Source of the DNA: Dirofilaria immitis
Taxonomy: Eukaryota > Nematoda > Chromadorea > Rhabditida > Onchocercidae
DNA length: 64,000 bases
Assembly: GCA_024305405.1 (NCBI GenBank)
Contig: JAKNDB010000070.1
Span: forward strand, 1,000,001 to 1,064,000
Direction: 5' to 3'
A program made the translations under genes and the position numbers. Shown here piece after piece: positions 62,106 through 64,000 of the stretch (positions within the stretch are counted from its first letter, which is position 1; each line of letters begins with the position of its first letter). The notes under the pieces are model-generated. The model did no database searches. It was not told where the DNA came from and saw only the letters and a program-made list of their open reading frames with translations.

Positions 62106-63214
62106 TTAACAAAATCATTATCATTACTAATTAAATATTAATTTCATCAATCAAATATTGAAATATTAAAATTTCAAAAATTATTTAATCAAAAAAAAAT
62201 GCAGTACAATCGATCTGATAAGGTATGATTAGATGTTTCGTAGCTAGTGCAATTTCTTATCATTAATCACTTTTTATTCTTATATTACTATATTCAATTT
62301 TTTTTATCCAGTGATAAGATATAACACGTTTAGCATAATAAATATATGATATGAATCCTTTATCTAAATTACTGATTCTATAACTTATAATTTCATTAAA
62401 ATCTTTCATTCAAATTACTCGTTCGACAATTTCCTCAAAAAAAAAAGTTCATCCGAATACTCATTTTACAATTTCATCAATATAAATTTCTTATATTATC
62501 AATTTATAGTTAATTCATGATATCCCTCAATCAATTGATATTATAACAATGAATACCAAAATCAAAGTCATCAAAGACTATATATATATAGTTTTCTATT
62601 TTCTAAAATCATACTATGATTGACCTTTACATGCAAATGATTACATCGATTGCAATAAAAGATGCATTCCTTTTTTTCCCTTTAACGATTAAACTTTTTA
62701 CCTTAGAGAATCAATCGTATTGATCGTAAATAACAATGAATTTTCCGCAATTATATAACAATTAATTTTTTTTTTTTTTTATCTCAAATAACCAAATTGA
62801 TTGATAATAAAAGAGTTAGATACGACAGCTGCGCTCTTAACAACTGTTATCAAATAAAAAAAAAAAAAAGAAATTTATGCTTCGTCATAGAAAAAATTTA
62901 TTTATTTTTTTTGCAATTTTTCTACAGTAAGATAAATGTTTCAAATGTTACAAGTAATGGAAATGATAAGATTAATAATATTCATATAATTGATAATGAT
63001 GATAATATTAAATGATAATAAACAGTAATATCTCGTCACTATTATTTACTTATCACAATATTTATTTTCAAACATATATTGTTTACTTAATAATTTATTT
63101 ATCATTTAAAAAAGTTTTAAAGTTATAAAGGAAAAAAAATTTCAAAATTAAAAAGAAAAATATAAAGTTGAAAAAAATTTTCATTTTAAAAAAATAAAAT
63201 TTGCTTAACTCAAT

Positions 63215-63475
63215 TAATATGGAACAGGAATAGGAATAGGAATATGGAATAGGAATATGGAATATAATTGAACGAAAAAAAAGTGATAATAATTTATTTT
63301 ATCATAAAGGAAATTTTTAACTAAACTAAAAAAATATCAAAATGATGCTTAATTCAATTATAGGAATAGGAATAGGAATAGGAATATAATTGAACGAAAA
63401 AAAAGTGATAATAATATATTTTATCATAAATGAAATCTTTAACAAAACTAAAAAAATATCAAAATGATGATAACA
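63215..63475. repeat. Tandem duplication with (GGAATA)n runs
   Basis: Two units of about 130 bp, each with an AGGAATAGGAATA run followed by TTGAACGAAAAAAAAGTGAT and AAAAATATCAAAATGATG. Confidence 0.85.
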
Positions 63476-63799
63476 TGTTAAATGAGACATAGGAATGGAA
63501 TTTTGAAAATTTTCCTTCTAAAAAAAAAAAAGAAAAAAAAGGACAAATGATGAATTGTATAAAGAGAACAAAAAAGTCTTACATATATGTTTAATCATTT
63601 TGTTATCATATAAAATGAACCATAAATGATAAAATAAATTTTAGCAAATATTTAATTTTAAAAATATAAAATGTTTATTGGTAGTTAAACTTTTATTATA
63701 TTTTAAACTTAAATTATATCATAGAAATGATCTTTTATAATTTATCTATTATATGATATTAATTATGATAATTATAATTTTTTAAATAACCATTTCTAA

Positions 63800-64000
63800 T
63801 TAGGATCAATAGGTAAAATGTTCGAAATGTTGAATACAATTATAATTGAGATCGACAGGTAAAATGTTCGAAATACTGAATATAATTATAATTATGATCA
63901 ATAGGTAAAATGCTCGACATGTTGAATATAATTAAGATCGACAGGCAAAATATTCGAAATGTTGAATATAATTAAGATCAATAGTTAAAATGTTCGAAAT
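63800..64000. repeat. Minisatellite, about 45-60-bp unit, runs off the window
   Basis: Four or more units of GATC(A/G)A(T/C)AG(G/T)(T/C)AAAAT(G/A)(T/C)TCGA(A/C)AT then TGAATA(T/C)AATTA. The array continues past the last base. Confidence 0.85.

Larger units (their letters stand above)
60690..64000. other. AT-rich end of window, repeats only
   Basis: The missing 5' exon(s) of the KASH gene should lie here or beyond, but no ATG exon with a phase-0 donor could be supported. The remainder is A/T-runs and the repeats listed below. Confidence 0.4.

Overview
The window looks like nuclear DNA of a parasitic nematode, most likely a filarial (onchocercid) worm. The DNA is very AT-rich. Genes are split into many small exons with nematode-type junctions (TTTCAG/TTTTAG acceptors, GTAAGT/GTAAAT donors). 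The two large genes match nematode developmental genes in domain order and size. A short fused piece reading like bacterial glmU and groEL fits a Wolbachia-derived nuclear insertion, which is why I favour a filaria. The species is an inference.

Layout. (1) 1-11.8 kb: small secreted-protein genes and debris. A candidate amidated-peptide precursor lies at 298-1625 (+), a secreted Ly6-like cysteine-rich protein at 5676-4345 (-), decayed BEL/Pao retroelement pieces at 6.1-8.4 kb, and the last exons of an unrecognised gene at 8847-9494 (+). (2) 11.8-14.3 kb: an inverted, internally deleted copy of the 3' end of the neighbouring papilin gene. (3) 34.6-16.9 kb, minus strand: a complete papilin gene, orthologous to C. 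elegans mig-6 (long form). I reconstructed 39 exons and about 2,150 residues: signal peptide, papilin cassette (TSP1, cysteine-rich, spacer), six more TSP1 repeats, 11 short lagrin-type FGCCPDG repeats, 11 Kunitz domains, one Ig domain and a C-terminal PLAC domain. (4) 34.6-50.7 kb: a long AT-rich interval with minisatellites, the bacterial-like fragment at 46.2-46.4 kb and a few broken coding-like islands. (5) 60.7-50.7 kb, minus strand: a KASH-domain nuclear-envelope protein, probable unc-83 orthologue, 14 exons with its 5' end outside the recognisable part of the window. (6) 60.7-64 kb: satellites and simple repeats.

Papilin is a secreted extracellular-matrix protein. UNC-83-type KASH proteins link the outer nuclear membrane to kinesin and dynein. 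In C. elegans the first acts in gonadal distal-tip-cell migration and the second in nuclear migration. Nothing here shows that the two genes are functionally linked.

Three observations stand out: the inverted partial duplication of mig-6; the glmU/groEL-like chimera; and a pattern in which otherwise intact exons of both large genes each need one extra base at a short A-run. The last point suggests homopolymer under-calling in the assembly rather than real gene damage.
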